Shown here: piece after piece, positions 10,605-23,099 of the stretch
Layout: every line of letters starts with the position of its first letter
Position numbering within the stretch: the stretch's first letter is position 1
Assembly (NCBI GenBank): GCA_036924085.1
Contig: JAVGWX010000011.1
Location: 30,462,886 to 30,526,885 of the forward strand
DNA length: 64,000 nucleotides
Source: Ariolimax columbianus
Taxonomy: Eukaryota; Mollusca; Gastropoda; Stylommatophora; Arionidae
Reading direction: 5' to 3'
The notes under the pieces: generated by a model
What the model saw: the letters and a program-made list of their open reading frames with translations, nothing else
What the model was told of the DNA's origin: nothing
Databases searched by the model: none
Translations under genes and position numbers: made by a program

Positions 10605-11075
10605 TCAGTTCAGTTCGTCCTGTAACCCATCAGGTCGTTGGGGCACACTTGAAGACACTCCCACAATCCCAGGCCACCTCTCTTTGTTCTCTGCCGCCAG
10701 TCATGCCTCAGCGGGACGAAGGTGATGTTGTCTGTCCATCTCTTCCTTGGACGTCCCCGCCCTCTCTTTCCTGGTACAGAATCATGCAGTATCAAATGTG
10801 TAATTCCGCTGAACCTCGTGACGTGCCCATACCAAGCCATCTTTCGCCTTTGATTGCCGTGAACAGATCAAAGGGCCAATTGCGTTTTCCACTCTTCGTC
10901 GTATTTCTACTTTCATGGCCCCATCCTTATATGTAACATTTAAGAGTCTTCTAAAGCAAAGCACTGGATATCCGCAAGACTGGTCCAAGTCTTACAGGCA
11001 TGTACCAATATTGAGAGCACCAATGAGCGCATTAGTCTAACTTATATGCTTATCCTGCGAAATGGGTTTCAAACG
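10605..11075 (-). pseudogene. LINE-B copy 1: reverse transcriptase C-terminal region
   Basis: The minus strand reads FRRLLNVTYKDGAMKVEIRR, NAIGP, MAWYGHVTRFSGITHLILHD and VPGKRGRGRPRKRWTDNI, the conserved region after the reverse transcriptase palm in many non-LTR elements. The same series is found at 17345-18005, 31085-31420 and 41130-41580. A frameshift near 10800 joins two frames. The upstream catalytic part is absent. It ends in the shared CPNDL-type terminus. Confidence 0.85.
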
Positions 11076-11094
11076 CGTAAGCGTCTATGATGCT

Positions 11095-11165
11095 CTTAAC
11101 AAATAACCTAACCATGGCCGATGTTAAGCCATGTAACACGGTTAGTCGGCTCTTAGGACATGTGC
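11095..11165 (-). repeat. Dispersed repeat DR-K, copy 2
   Basis: Reverse-orientation match to 4825-4885: ACCATGGC...GTTA.GCCATGT.ACAC.GTTAGTCG.CTCTTA. No coding potential. Confidence 0.6.
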
Positions 11166-11837
11166 TCTGTTGTGTAGTGGTGTTGTTCTTGTCTTTGTTA
11201 GACACACAAAGATCCCGGTAGGCCAATCTGTCTCTTCAGGTAACGTTGATGCCATTTCTCAGGCACCTCCTTTCACTGATTTCTGTTCCGGTGCCGTGGC
11301 CAGGGGCCAGGTTTGGCCCGGTGCGCCTTGGCTATGGACCAGGTTTGGACCTGATATCACATTTTAAAAAACTAATTACACAAAATAATGAAGAAACAAA
11401 AATGCTATTTATAGAATGAATGTAGGTAGTTAATAAATTAATATTGACACGAACCGGGAAGACATAAATAATGGTAGAAAAATTAAGAAACTGAATGGAT
11501 CAAATCTTTGTCAATTGTAGTGAAATAGAAAATTCTCAAGTGTGTGTTAGAACCAATCGTATAACGTAGACGTGAATCATTGATAATTTAGGAAAGAGAC
11601 AAAATGTAATTTAAAGTCACAAAGATGTGATTATAAAGAGGAGTACATAGAATTCCGCGGACAACAAAGAAGCAAAATTAGTACATGCCGGACAAGTCAA
11701 TTCACCAATTTAGCCACAAACATATATCTCGTTAAAAAAGCAATATTTATTTGGCTATGTTCTGTGAAGAGGGGTTTTAGGGAGCAATAGGGTAATGACC
11801 AACATAAAAGGGAAAATGGACAGGAGATTTAAACGTA
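11166..11837. other. No gene recognised
   Basis: Partly AT-rich sequence; no motif or repeat I can name. Confidence 0.4.
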
Positions 11838-12410
11838 GAAAATGATACGGACAGAGGATAGCACAGACAGACAATAGCACAGACAGAGGATAGCACAGAC
11901 AGAGGATAGCACAGACAGAGGATAGCACAGACAGACGATAGCACAGACAGACAATAGCACAGACAGACAATAGCACAGACAGACAATAGCCCAGACAGAC
12001 GATAGCACAGACAGAGGATAGCACAGACAGACGATGACACAAACAGAAAATCGTACAGACAGACGATGACACAAACAGACGATGACACATGCAGACGATG
12101 ACACAAACAGACGATGACACAGACAGACGATGACACAGACAGACGATGACACAGACAGACGATGACACAGACAGACAATAGCACAGACAGACGATGACAC
12201 AGACAGACGATGACACAGACAGACGATGACACAGACAGACGATATCACAGATAGAGGATAACACAGACAGACAATAGCACAGACAGACGATGACACAGAC
12301 AGACGATGACACAGACAGACGATGACACAGACAGACGATATCACAGATAGAGGATAACACAGACAGACGATATCACAGATAGACGATATCACAGATAGAC
12401 GATATCACAT
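11838..12410. repeat. 16-bp minisatellite, about 35 copies
   Basis: Unit CACAGACAGACGATGA with variants (ACAATAG, AGGATAG, ACGATATCACAGATAG). Sixteen is not a multiple of three and the unit has no minus-strand stop in any phase, so all three minus frames stay open and read the same 16-residue Ser/Val/Cys/Leu-rich peptide. That explains the roughly 150-200 residue open frames here, which I do not call as genes. Confidence 0.97.
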
Positions 12411-12812
12411 TGTGTAAAAATGTCTTGGTTTTTTTAATAAACAGTTTCTGAAAAAAATGGTGAGTTGCATTACGTTCTGACCTCCCCTTGTGTGTTCATT
12501 TTCTGCTTAGATTTTCCCAAAGAAGTTCTCTAACCAAGACGAATCACGCCCCAACCTTATATTCGTCACCCACAAACAGATTGTCTAAAATGTCGTCCCT
12601 GAAAAGTTCGAGGATCTGACGATTAACAAGAATTTCACCTTAAATTTTCGATTGGCTGAGTGGAAGAAATCAGTCTATGGCTCCTCCAAGACAGTTTTTC
12701 ATCAGACTGAGCTTGTTGTGTAGGGAGGGTAGCAGGATTGTGTACATTTTTGCTAGTGATGGAGGTTGTACATTCTTCTCTCCGATCTTCATTAATTTTT
12801 TCTGGGGCTAGT
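12411..12812. other. No gene recognised
   Basis: Sequence between the 16-bp array and the ATC microsatellite, with nothing recognised. Confidence 0.4.
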
Positions 12813-12817
12813 ATCTC

Positions 12818-12867
<50 letters not shown>

Positions 12868-12930
12868 TATCAGGTACCCTGCCGGTTGTCGTTGGCGACC
12901 ACGGACCTCCATCCACTTCTATCACATGTG
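12813..12930 (-). repeat. (ATC)n microsatellite with a possible retroelement 3' end
   Basis: About 18 ATC units (12815-12868). On the minus strand the preceding bases read IEVDGGPWSPTTTGRVP and run straight into GAT repeats, the arrangement expected of a LINE 3' end with a simple-repeat tail. The retroelement reading is tentative; the microsatellite is direct. Confidence 0.6.
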
Positions 12931-14480
12931 TCGTTTACCCAATTTTGTGATTGATTGTCGCCCGTGCCATTGTCTCAGGTTGGCCAACATCTTCTCTCTT
13001 ACAGAGCCTGCTGTGGGGCGCAACCGAGTACTCGGCGGTATAACTGGGTGGGCAGATTGGGCTCATTAGCCTTGGTTGGCAGCAAATATAAGACAAGGTA
13101 AACTCTGACTCTAAACCTGGTTAAACGAAACTGTTCAGACAGTTCGTCTAGGAGAGGAGGAACTCTGATTTTAAACCCACAAGTCCCAGCGAGTGCTGGC
13201 TAATCTTAGGACGATGAGAGTATCATCGGATGTCTCAAGTAACTAGCATCTGCGAGCAACGACTCCACTGCCTTGTGGAAACCTCGAGAGAGAGGGTAGA
13301 GCTACGGGAGTAAACCCAGACTGAAAATCCGGAGTGGTAACACCTAAGGCGGATGGTTTCAAAATTAAAAACTCATTCCGGCAGCTCTTGCAGCTGAGCT
13401 AGTACCAAATTGTCATGCTTTGCATTTCTTTAGATGACACCAGCGAAGCCAAGAAGGGGACCCTGCAGCTTGGACAGCCCAGGTTATCCATATTCAGCGC
13501 CCAGGCTTGCGCTCTAAGAGGCTACTCACAGGGTGCCACGCGCATTGTCTGTAAAGACTTAAGACGTCAAAACAAGATATTAACTGCAAAGTAGACTGCA
13601 AATATTGTGTTCAAGAACAATACATTAGTAAAGATTGACTTTTTTTGATTTTGAGGCAGTTTGTGTGTTGTCTAGTGTAGTTAGAACAAAATTATAAAAA
13701 GAAAAATAGATGAAAGAAAGCATGAACAATGCGAGCTTTCGAAGAAGCAGCGGAAGATAAATAATGAAACGATATCAACAGACAGAAGGGATATCTGTCG
13801 AGATGCGTAATGAAATAATAACACTCGATCGATGTATGGGAAGAACACTAATACATAAAGGAAAGTACACATTAAAATACAACTGAAATAAAGATGAAGA
13901 CCATATATCAGGATTGAAAATATGTAGAGGAAGGACAAACACAAAGATGGAAGAAGAAGAAATGAAGCGAAATAAAACAACAGGTACAAAGGGCAGTGCA
14001 AGAAGATTTAACACATGAAGAGAAAGAAAAAGTCGGGATAGGAGTGACGTAGAACGGGAATAAATGCGTCTAAACAGAAGGGATGAAGGATATATTAGGA
14101 TGACAGAGAAACAAGACAACATCATTAGATAGATCAACGGAAATTGGAACACTTGTGGAACTTGTAACAATGAATATAGAACATATGATATGAGATAAAG
14201 CCTTGTATGTGTAACAGGTGTAAACTAATGGCTGTTTTGAATGAATTCGGATTTAGCTACTAGACAACAAACGAGCCATGCGCGACATGAGTGAAGGGGC
14301 GGTTAGGACAAGTCTTGGACTGACAAGCTCGTTCTGGGTAAGTAGTAGGGAGAGTCACGGATATTTCCTATCTATCCAGCATCTATATGGATAACATCTG
14401 CAGAATAGTCAGTCGCCTTGAAGAATCGCTGAATGAATTGGTTTTCGAAGAACCTCTTCTACACTAAAAATAGGCTTTAC
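12931..14480. other. No gene recognised
   Basis: 1.5 kb without a supported feature. 13680-14170 is purine-rich and gives Ser/Phe/Leu-rich minus-strand frames that resemble compositional artefacts. 12980-13560 has higher complexity and could be a decayed mobile element, but I see no diagnostic motif. Confidence 0.4.
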
Positions 14481-14483
14481 AGT

Positions 14484-15785
14484 AACACTGTTCACTTCTA
14501 GACTCAGCCTGCCTAGAGCTTTACAGTAACACTGTTCACTTCTAAACTCAGCCTGCCTAGAGCTTTACAGTAACACTGTTCACTTCTAGACTCAGCCTGT
14601 CTAGAGCTTGACATGAAGATCAACTTTTCACTTCTAGACTCAGCCTGCCTAGAGGTTTACAGTAACACTGTTCACTTCTAAACTCAGCCTGCCTAGAGCT
14701 TTACAGTTCAACTTTTCACTTCTAGACTCAGCCTGCCTAGAGCTTTACAGTAACACTGTTCACTTCTAAACTCAGCCTGCCTAGAGCTTTACAGTAACAC
14801 TGTTCACTTCTAGACTCAGCCTGTCTAGAGCTTGACATGAAGATCAACTTTTCACTTCTAGACTCATCCTGCCTAGAGCTTTACAGTAACACTGTTCACT
14901 TCTAAACTCAGCCTGCCTAGAGCTTTACAGTAACACTGTTCACTTCTAGACTCAGCCTGTCTAGAGCTTGACATGAAGATCAACTTTTCACTTCTAGACT
15001 CAGCCTGCCTAGAGCTTTACAGTAACACTGTTCACTTCTAAACTCAGCCTGCCTAGAGCTTTACAGTAACACTGTTCACTTCTAGACTCAGCCTGTCTAG
15101 AGCTTGACATGAAGATCAACTTTTCACTTCTAGACTCAGCCTGCCTAAAGCTTTACACTAACACTGTTCACTTCTAAACTCAGCCTGCCTAGAGCTTTAC
15201 AGTAACACTGTTCACTTCTAGACTCAGCCTGTCTAGAGCTTGACATGAAGATCAACTTTTCACTTCTAGACTCAGCCTGCCTAGAGCTTTACAGTAACAC
15301 TGTTCACTTCTAAACTCAGCCTGCCTAGAGCTTTACAGTAACACTGTTCACTTCTAGACTCAGCCTGTCTAGAGCTTGACATGAAGATCAACTTTTCACT
15401 TCTAGACTCAGCCTGCCTAGAGCTTTACAGTAACACTGTTCACTTCTAAACTCAGCCTGCCTAGAGCTTTACAGTAACACTGTTCACTTCTAGACTCAGC
15501 CTGTCTAGAGCTTGACATGAAGATCAACTTTTCACTTCTAGACTCAGCCTGCCTAGAGCTTTACACTAACACTGTTCACTTCTAAACTCAGCCTGCCTAG
15601 AGCTTTACAGTAACACTGTTCACTTCTAGACTCAGCCTGTCTAGAGCTTGACATGAAGATCAACTTCACTTCTAGACTCAGCCTGCCTAGAGCTTTACAG
15701 TAACACTGTTCACTTCTAAACTCAGCCTGCCTAGAGCTTTACAGTAACACTGTTCACTTCTAGACTCAGCCTGTCTAGAGCTTGA
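14484..15785. repeat. Higher-order satellite, 136-bp period (44+44+48)
   Basis: Two kinds of unit alternate: a 44-bp type starting CTTTACAGTAACACTGTTCA and a 48-bp type starting CTTGACATGAAGATCAACTT; both end with ACTTCTAGACTCAGCCTG(C/T)CTAGAG. From 14831 the 48-bp type recurs at 14967, 15103 and 15239, that is every 136 bp, and the pattern continues to about 15650. Confidence 0.95.
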
Positions 15786-16680
15786 CATGAAGATCAACTT
15801 TTCACTTCTAGACTCAGCCTGTCTAGAGCTTGACATAAAGATCAACTTTTCACTTCTAGACTCAGCCTGTCTAGAGCTTGACATGAAGGTCAACTTTTCA
15901 CCTCTCAACTCAACTTGACATGAAGGTCAACTTTTCACCTCTTAACTCAACTTGACATGAAGATCAACTTTTCACTTCTAGACTCAGCTTGACTTGAAGA
16001 TAAACTTTTCGCTTCTAGACTTAACTTGACATGCAGATCAACTTTTCGCTTCTGGACTCAACTTGACATGAAGATCAACTTTTCACTTCTAGACTCAGCT
16101 TGACATGAAGATCAACATTTCACTTCTAGACTCAGCTTGACATGAAGATCAACATTTCACTTCTAGACCCTTCCTGCCTAGAGCTTGACATGAAGATCAA
16201 CTTTTCACTTCTAGACTCAGCCTGCCTAGAGCTTGACATGAAGATCAACTTTTCACTTCTAGAGTCAGCCTGTCTAGAGCTTGACATGAAGATCAACTTT
16301 TCACTTCTCGACTCAGCTTAACATGAAGGTCAACTTTTCACCTCTCAACTCAACTTGACATGAAGATCAACTTTTCGCTTCTCGACTCAACTTGACATGA
16401 AGGTCAACTTTTCACCTCTCAACTCAACTTGACATGAAGGTCAGCTTTTCACCTCTTAACTCAACTTGACATGAAGATCAACTTTTCACTTCTAGACTCA
16501 GCTTGACCTGAAGATCAACCTTTCGCTTCTAGACTTAACTTGACATGCAGATCAACTTTTCGCTTCTGGACTCAACTTGACATGAAGATAAACTTTTCAC
16601 TTCTCGACTCAGCTTGACATGAAGGTCAACTTTTCACTTCTCGACTCAATTTGCATAGAGCTTGACATGAAGATCAACTG
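15786..16680. repeat. Monomeric, degenerate flank of the 136-bp satellite
   Basis: From here only the CTTGACATGAAGATCAACTT type persists, as 37-48-bp units with many substitutions (TCGCTTCT, CACCTCTCAACTCA, CATGCAGATC). The higher-order pattern is lost, as expected at a satellite edge. Confidence 0.92.
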
Positions 16681-16699
16681 TGATAGATTGAAAGTGAAG

Positions 16700-17310
16700 T
16701 TTCCACATTGGCATACCTAAAGCAGGTACGGGAATTTTAGTACCTGGGAAGTGTCTTCACTGACGACGGCAGATTGGACAGAGAGATAGAAAATAGAATT
16801 CAAAAGGCAAGCAAGGTGCACTACCAACTGGCACCGTTACTGAAACATCCAAGTTTCGATGTGTCCACTAAACAGACGCAGATAAACATGTTGATAGTCC
16901 CTACTTTATGTTATCAGTGGGCCTGATTAGATGGACACAATATTGAAACCTGTGACAGGTGCTGTGAGCGAAGTGCAGCTAGAAAGACAATTCGCGACAA
17001 AATTACCAACAACACGCTGAGGAATATGGAGGGGACTACATCCGTTAACAACTATACTGAAGTACAAACAGTATAAAGTCCATCTGACAAGGATGTGGTA
17101 TGATCAACCTGCAGCGAGGTAATACTACATGAACGTTTCGAGGCCACAATCTAGAGGTCGACCCCGGCTAAGAGAATCGTTCCAAACGTTCCTCATATCA
17201 GCAGTGCAAGCCTCCTATCTAGTGCAAACCAGAAGTCCACTGGAACCTAGTGCATGCGACACCACAAGGCAAATGCTGTAGGACAAACAAGAAGAGTTCA
17301 ACCTGTATCT
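16700..17310 (+). pseudogene. LINE-D: reverse transcriptase C-terminal region
   Basis: The plus strand reads YLGSVFTDDGRLDREIENRI, QKASKVHYQLAPLL, STKQTQINMLIVPTL and then KTIRDKITNNTLRN. This is the order YLGS..DG / RI.KA / K...Y..VIPTLLYG / TxRDRIRN seen after the palm domain of RTE-like and related LINEs. Several in-frame stops follow. It abuts a satellite upstream and a LINE-B fragment in opposite orientation downstream. Truncated at both ends. Confidence 0.75.
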
Positions 17311-17344
17311 AGATAATGGGAAAACAAAGTATAAGTTGGCATGT

Positions 17345-18005
17345 CAGGTCAGATCTTCGCGTGACCCGTGAGGTTGTTGGAGCACACATGAAGGCACACA
17401 CCCCTTCCCCCCTCCTCCACCTTCCACCCACCACATCTCTCTCTGTCAATGACAGCTACCTGTGCCTCTTCTGGTCGGAGATTGGTGTCTTCTTTTATGT
17501 TGCCCTCCCACCTATTTTTGAGACGACCTCTGCCGTGCACCTTTCAGTATAGGACCGTAATTGCATGACCATTTGATCTCGATATGTGACCTTACTAAGC
17601 GAGTTTCCTTCTTTTGATAGTTGCTAAGAGGTCTTCAAAAGGCCCTGTTGCTGTTGTAATTCTTAATCGTATTTTCTCTTTTGTAATTTTATCTTTGTAC
17701 GTGACGCTTAGAAGTCTTCGGAACCATCTCATCTCGAAGGCGTGTATCTTCCGCTGCAAGTCAGCTGTAATTGTCAATGTCTCACAAGCATAGAGGAATA
17801 TTGACAGGACCAATGTACGCATTAATCTGATCTTCGTGCATAGTGGTAACCGTTTATCTTGCCAGATTTTGTTAAGCCGTTCAAGCATCGCTATTGTCTG
17901 TGCTATTTTGGCCAACACCTCACATTTTGATCCTTCATCACTGACAATCGAACCCATATATTTCAAACGGTCGACCACTTCGAGTTCCTGGCAAGTCTGC
18001 TGACT
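17345..18005 (-). pseudogene. LINE-B copy 2: reverse transcriptase C-terminal region
   Basis: The longest LINE-B copy. The minus strand reads DRLKYMGSIVSDEGSKCEV, LPLCTKIRLMRTLVLSIFLY, ACETLTITADLQRKIHAFEM, RWFRRLLSVTYKDKITKEKI and, after a break, HGRGRLKNRWEGNIKE and a VCSNNLTG terminus. This covers the thumb-like part of the reverse transcriptase to the end of the element. The catalytic core is missing and two frame changes are needed. Same family as 10605-11075. Confidence 0.85.
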
Positions 18006-18964
18006 GTATCAGGTAACATAAATGTCCATTGTTACATGCAGTAGCAAAGCATTTAAATAGACAGGACAGGCTGAGCTATCTAAAAGGTTTTAAAAAATTG
18101 GAGAAGACAACCCTTTGCATAAAACAGATGTGAAATAAATTAGAAATTGAAATTGTAATACTCATTTTAGTTTAAACGCACTGACATGTCAGCAAACATG
18201 CGAAGCGACAAAGTGAATTTATAAGCAATTAACAGAAAGGTAAGCTGGTTGCAGCCGAACACAGAGTTGGAATTACGTCAATTGGTAGCTAAGAGACGGT
18301 CATTACTCGCTACTTTTTTTTACACAGCCAACTCTTCACCTACTGACATTTTTTTTATTTCAAGCTCATAAATTGCGTTTCAATTGTTATTTCAATTCAG
18401 TTTTGTAATTGCGATTTGATTACGTGTTAAAGGAGAGGGTAATATATACACATATAATTTTCAGAAATTAAACAAAGACGTTTAGGACTGATTTATAAGA
18501 AACTTAATCAACTGCGCAGAAGTACATTTCAACTATCTCATTCAGCACAAACACGAAGTACTTTCCAACATTTATTTCGACATTATTAAGTGTCTCCCTT
18601 TATGTTCAGGACTCAGCTTACCCTACAGTGATCTGGTTACATCCTACATGCATTCCAACCGTTCTGTCGTTTGCTTTCTTGCGGTTTATTTCGGTGATAT
18701 TATTGAAACATAAGTATACTTATCCGAAATATGTTTCTTTCTTTTATTTTGTTAACTTGGTTTTCCGTGAAAAACAAAACGTCCCCCTAAAAATGATCTT
18801 CTGAACGCTGCAGCTAATGGATTTGGTTTCAGATAATGTATTTTGTTGCCACTTAATCGCGTGAAACAACAAATATGTATTTTGGCAGAGAACTCGTAAA
18901 AATGAACTAAAAGATATCTGTGAATTTATTTAGATGAAATAAGCGGGGTTCTCTATACTCAGTT
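18006..18964. other. No gene recognised
   Basis: AT-rich, almost 1 kb, without a repeat or coding signal I can support. Confidence 0.4.
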
Positions 18965-20228
18965 TGTAAAATATATATATATATCTTCATGACCCCTTCC
19001 TCAGCGTAAATGCGGGTCCCAACTTCGTCTCCAGCGGACCCTATCTTGGGCCACGGAAGTCCAGTGCGGGGTAAGTGCTCCTCTAGAGGCAAGTCAGATG
19101 TTGCAGCGTACAGCAATGGATTCTGACCAACGCATTGTAGGTCTTCCCCGTCGTCTCTTCTTACCTCGGAGGTACCAGACTGCTGTTGCTGTGCTCGATC
19201 GACTATCGTTTCGTCGGAATATCTGACCTGCCCATATTTGTTTTGCCTTGTCTGAATGGATTACCGCACCCTTCACCAGAGACAATCGTCTGATGTCAGA
19301 ATTGTGGAGACCTTGCATACGTTGGTCCCGGAGAGTGATTCCGACGAAGCGTTTCTCGAGGGAGGCCTGGGTCACTCTCAATTTTTCCTCCAGTGATCTT
19401 GTTTGTGTTCACGCCTCTGCACCGTAGCACATTGCAGGGAGTATAGTGGAATTGAAGAGGGAGGCTCGTAGGTCTCGGTCATGCCAACCATCCAGGACCA
19501 TGTTAATAGACAAGAAGGCTGCCCAACCCGCGTCGCCACGTCTTGTCAATACAGGTTCTTCATATTGAGAAGACGTACAAGATAAATGTACTCGTTGACA
19601 TCGTCCAATCGTACCTCCCCAATGAAGACTAGATCACAAGTAGCAAAGCGATTACGCAACACTTTGGTCTTCGAGACATTCATCTCCAGGCCTGCTTTTT
19701 TGCCCTCTCCATCGAGTTGCTGCATCATTTGGTTGGCTTCTGCTGCTGACTCTGTGATGAGCGCTATGTCATCGGCAAATCGAAGGTGATTGAGGCATCT
19801 GACACCAATAAGGATACCAAAGGTGTCCCAGTTGTATCGGTTCCAGGCATGCAAAGAATAGGTACGGTGAGATAGGATCGCCCTGGCCCTTTTGAATTGG
19901 TACCACAATTGGACGTTGGAAGGGACAACAAGTGAACGCCAGAAAAAATGTGGTTCTACCGAATCAAAAGCCTTTTTATAGTCGATGAAGGTGAGTATCA
20001 AGGGCGTCTGGAACTCTCTGGCTGCTTTAATAAGGCGACAACAGGTTGGAATATGGTTCATTGTGCTATACGAACACCGAGAGCCTGCCTGTTTGACTAG
20101 TTGCGATTCTTCGAGAGTGGTGCGGACTCTGGCAAGGATGCATTTTATAACCATTTTGTAAGTGACAGGGAGGAGAGTCATTGGGCGACAGTTTCCTAGA
20201 TCCTCTTTGTCTCTCTTCTTGTACAAGA
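18965..20228 (-). pseudogene. LINE-C (RTE-like): reverse transcriptase core and 3' end
   Basis: The best-preserved reverse transcriptase core in the window. In the minus-strand frame 19546-20226: KKRDKEDLGNCRPMTLLPVT (fingers), LTFIDYKKAFDSVEPHFFW (palm motif A with its aspartate), RCLNHLRFADDIALITESA (motif C, FADD catalytic pair), LEMNVSKTKVL and VNEYIYL. Further on, in another frame (19094-19381): RVTQASLEKRFVGITLRDQR, IWAGQIFRRND and KRRRGRPTMRWSESI, a tail typical of RTE-like LINEs. The 3' end runs into a short (TA)n tail at about 18967. Between motif A and motif C the protein is shortened or garbled, so it is not active. Its upstream part continues at 23100-23525, beyond two tandem arrays. 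Confidence 0.88.
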
Positions 20229-20855
20229 GTGTTGTCCTCGAGTTGTGCCAGGCGGCAGGTGTTGTCCTCGAGTTGTGTCAGGCAGCAGGTGTTGTCCTCG
20301 AGTTGTGTGAAGGTGTTGTCCTCGAGTTGTGTCAGGGTGTTGTCCTCGAGTTGTGTCAGGCAGCAGGTGTTGTCCTCGAGCTATGTCAGGCAGCAGGTGT
20401 TGTCCTCGAGTTGTGTCAGGCAGCAGGTGTTGTCCTCGAGCTATGTCAGGCAGCAGGTGTTGTCCTCGAGTTGTGTCAGGCAGCAGGTGTTGTCCTCGAG
20501 TTGTGTCAGGCGGCAGGTGTTGTCCTCGAGTTGTGCCAGGCGGCAGGTGTTGTCCTCGAGTTGTGTCAGGCAGCAGGTGTTGTCCTCAAGTTGTGTCAGA
20601 CGGCAGGTATTGTCCTCCAGTTGTGTCAGGGTGTTGTCCTCGAGTTGTGTCAGGCAGCAGGTGTTGTCATCGAGTTGTGTCAGACGGCAGGTGTTGTCCT
20701 CGAGTTGTGTCAGGCGGCAGGTGTTGTCCTCGAGTTGTGTCAGGCAGCAGGTGTTGTCATCGAGTTGTGTCAGGCGGCAGGTGTTGTCATCGAGTTGTGT
20801 CAGGCGCCAGGTGTTGTAGTCGAGTTGTGTCAGGCAGCAGGTGTTCTCCATGAAT
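20229..20855. repeat. 30-bp minisatellite with 21/24-bp variants
   Basis: Unit built on GTTGTCCTCGAGTTGTGTCA followed by GGCAGCAGGT; about 21 copies, some lacking the GCAGCAGGT part. Divisible by three, so several frames on both strands are open. It starts exactly where the LINE-C frame stops. Confidence 0.96.
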
Positions 20856-20884
20856 GAAGATAACGTGAAAAAACGTTGCGCTAT

Positions 20885-23092
20885 GGCTAGGTAAAGGCTA
20901 GGGCTTGGTAAGGGAATAGGGCTTGGTAAAGGGATAGGGCTTGGTAAAGGCTAGGGCTTGGTAAAGGCTAGGGCTTGGTAAAGGGATAGGGCTTGGTAAA
21001 GGGATAGGGCTTGGTAAAGGCTAGGGCTCGGTAAAGGCTAGGGCTTGGTAAAGGGATAGGGCTTGGTAAAGGCTAGGGCTCGGTAAAGGCTAGGGCTTGG
21101 TAAAGGCTAGGGCTCGGTAAAGGCTAGGGCTTGGTAAAGGGATAGGGCGTGTAAAGGCTAGGGCTCGGTAAAGGCTAGGGCTTGGTAAAGGCTAGGGCTC
21201 GGTAAAGGCTAGGGCTCGGTAAAGGCTAGGGCTTGGTAAAGGGATAGAGCTTGGTAAAGGGATAGGGCTTGGTAAAGGCTAGGGCTTGGTAAAGGCTAGG
21301 GCTCGGTAAAGGCTAGGGCTTGGTAAAGGCTAGGGCTCGGTAAAGGCTAGGGCTTGGTAAAGGGATAGGGCGTGTAAAGGCTAGGGCTCGGTAAAGGCTA
21401 GGGCTTGGTAAAGGCTAGGGCTCGGTAAAGGCTAGGGCTCGGTAAAGGCTAGGGCTTGGTAAAGGCTAGGGCTTGGTAAAGGCTAGGGCTTGGTAAAGGC
21501 CAGGGCTTGGTAAAGGCTAGGGCTTGGTAAAGGCTAGGGCTTGGTAAAGGGATAGGGCTTGGTATGGGCTAGAGCTCGGTAAAGGCTAGGGCTTGGTAAA
21601 GGGATAGGGCTTGGTAAAGGCTAGGGCTCGGTAAAGGCTAGGGCTTGGTAAAGGCTAGGGCTCGGTAAAAGCTAGGGCTCGGTAAAGGCTAGGGCTTGGT
21701 AAAGGCTAGGGCTTGGTAAAGGCTAGGGCTTGGTAAAGGCTAGGGCTTGGTAAAGGGATAGAGCTTGGTAAAGGCTATGGCTCGGTAAAGGCTAGGGTTT
21801 GGTAAAGGGATAGGGCTTGGTAAAGGCTAGGGCTCGGGAAAGGCTATGGCTTGGTTAAGGCTAGAGCTCGGTAAAGGCTAGGGCTCGGTAAAGGCTAGTG
21901 CTTGGTAAAGGCTAGGGCTTGATAAAGGCTAGGGCTTGGTAAAGGCTAGGGCTTGGTAAAGGCTAGGGCTCGGTAAAGGCTAGGGCTTGGTAAAGGCTAG
22001 GGCTTGGTAAAGGCTAGGGCTCGGTAATGGTTAGGGCTCGGTAAAGGCTAGGGCTCGGTAATGGTTAGGGCTCGGTAAAGGCTAGGGCTTGGTAAAGGCT
22101 AGGGCTTGGTAAAGGCTAGGGCTTGGTAAAGGGATAGAGCTTGGTAAAGGGATAGGGCTTGGTAAAGGCTAGGGCTTGGTAAAGGCTAGGGCTTGGTAAA
22201 GGCTAGGGCTTGGTAAAGGCTAGGGCTTGGTAAAGGCTAGGGCTCTGTATAGGCTAGGACTTGGTAAAGGGACAGGGCTCGGTAAAGGCTAGGGCTCGGT
22301 AAGGGCTAGGGCTTGGTAAAGGCTAGGGCTCGGTAAAGTCTAGGGCTTGGTAAAGGCTAGGGATTGGTAAAGGCTAGGGCTTGGTAAAGGCTAGGGCGTG
22401 GTAAAGGCTAGGGCTCGGTTAAGGCTAGGGCTTGGTAAAGGCTAGGGCTCGGTAAAGGCTAGAAATCGGTAAAGGCTAGGGCTCGGTAAAGGCTAGGGCT
22501 TGGTAAAGGCTAGGGCTTGGTAAAGGCTAGGGCTTGGTAAAAGCTAGGGCTTGGTAAAGGCTAGGGCTTGGTAAAGGCTAGGGCTTGGTAAAGGCTAGGG
22601 CTTGGTAAAGGCTAGGGCTTGGTAAAGGCAAGGGCTCGGTAAAGGCTAGGGCTTGGTAAAGGCTAGGGCTTGGTAAAGGCTAGGGTTTGGTAAAGGCTAG
22701 GGCTTGGTAAAGGCTAGGGTCGGTAAAGCCTAGGGCTCGGTAAAGGCTAGGGCTCGGTAAAGGCTAGGGCTCGGTAAAGCCTAGGGCTCGGTAAAGGCTA
22801 GGGCTCGGTAAAGTCTAGGGCTTGGTAAAGGCTAGGGCTCGGTAAAGGCTGGGGCTCGGTAAAGGCTAGGGCTCGGTAAAGGCTAGGGCTCGGTAAAGGC
22901 TAGTGCTCGGTAAAGGCTAGGGCTCGGTAAAGGCTAGGGCTTGGTAAAGGCTAGGGCTTGGTAAAGGCTAGGGCTCAGTAAAGGCTAGGGCTTGGTAAAG
23001 GCTAGAACTCGGTAAAGGCTAGGGCTTGGTAAAGGCTAGGGGTTGGTAAAGGCTAGGGCTTGGTAAAGGCTAGGGCTTGGTAAAAGCTAGGG
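20885..23092. repeat. 17-bp minisatellite, about 128 copies
   Basis: Unit AAAGGCTAGGGCTTGGT (T/C variation in the CTTGG/CTCGG position), with an 18-bp variant AAAGGGATAGGGCTTGGT clustered in the left part. 2.2 kb long, no stop-free frame because units carry TAG or TAA in some phases. Confidence 0.97.
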
Positions 23093-23099
23093 CTTTGAC

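Noticed and set aside
20885..23092. Derivation of the 17-bp array from the SINE-A end (shared GGGCTTGGTA)
   Set aside because: Only a 10-base match; too short to separate common origin from chance, so I did not include it among the SINE-derived arrays.
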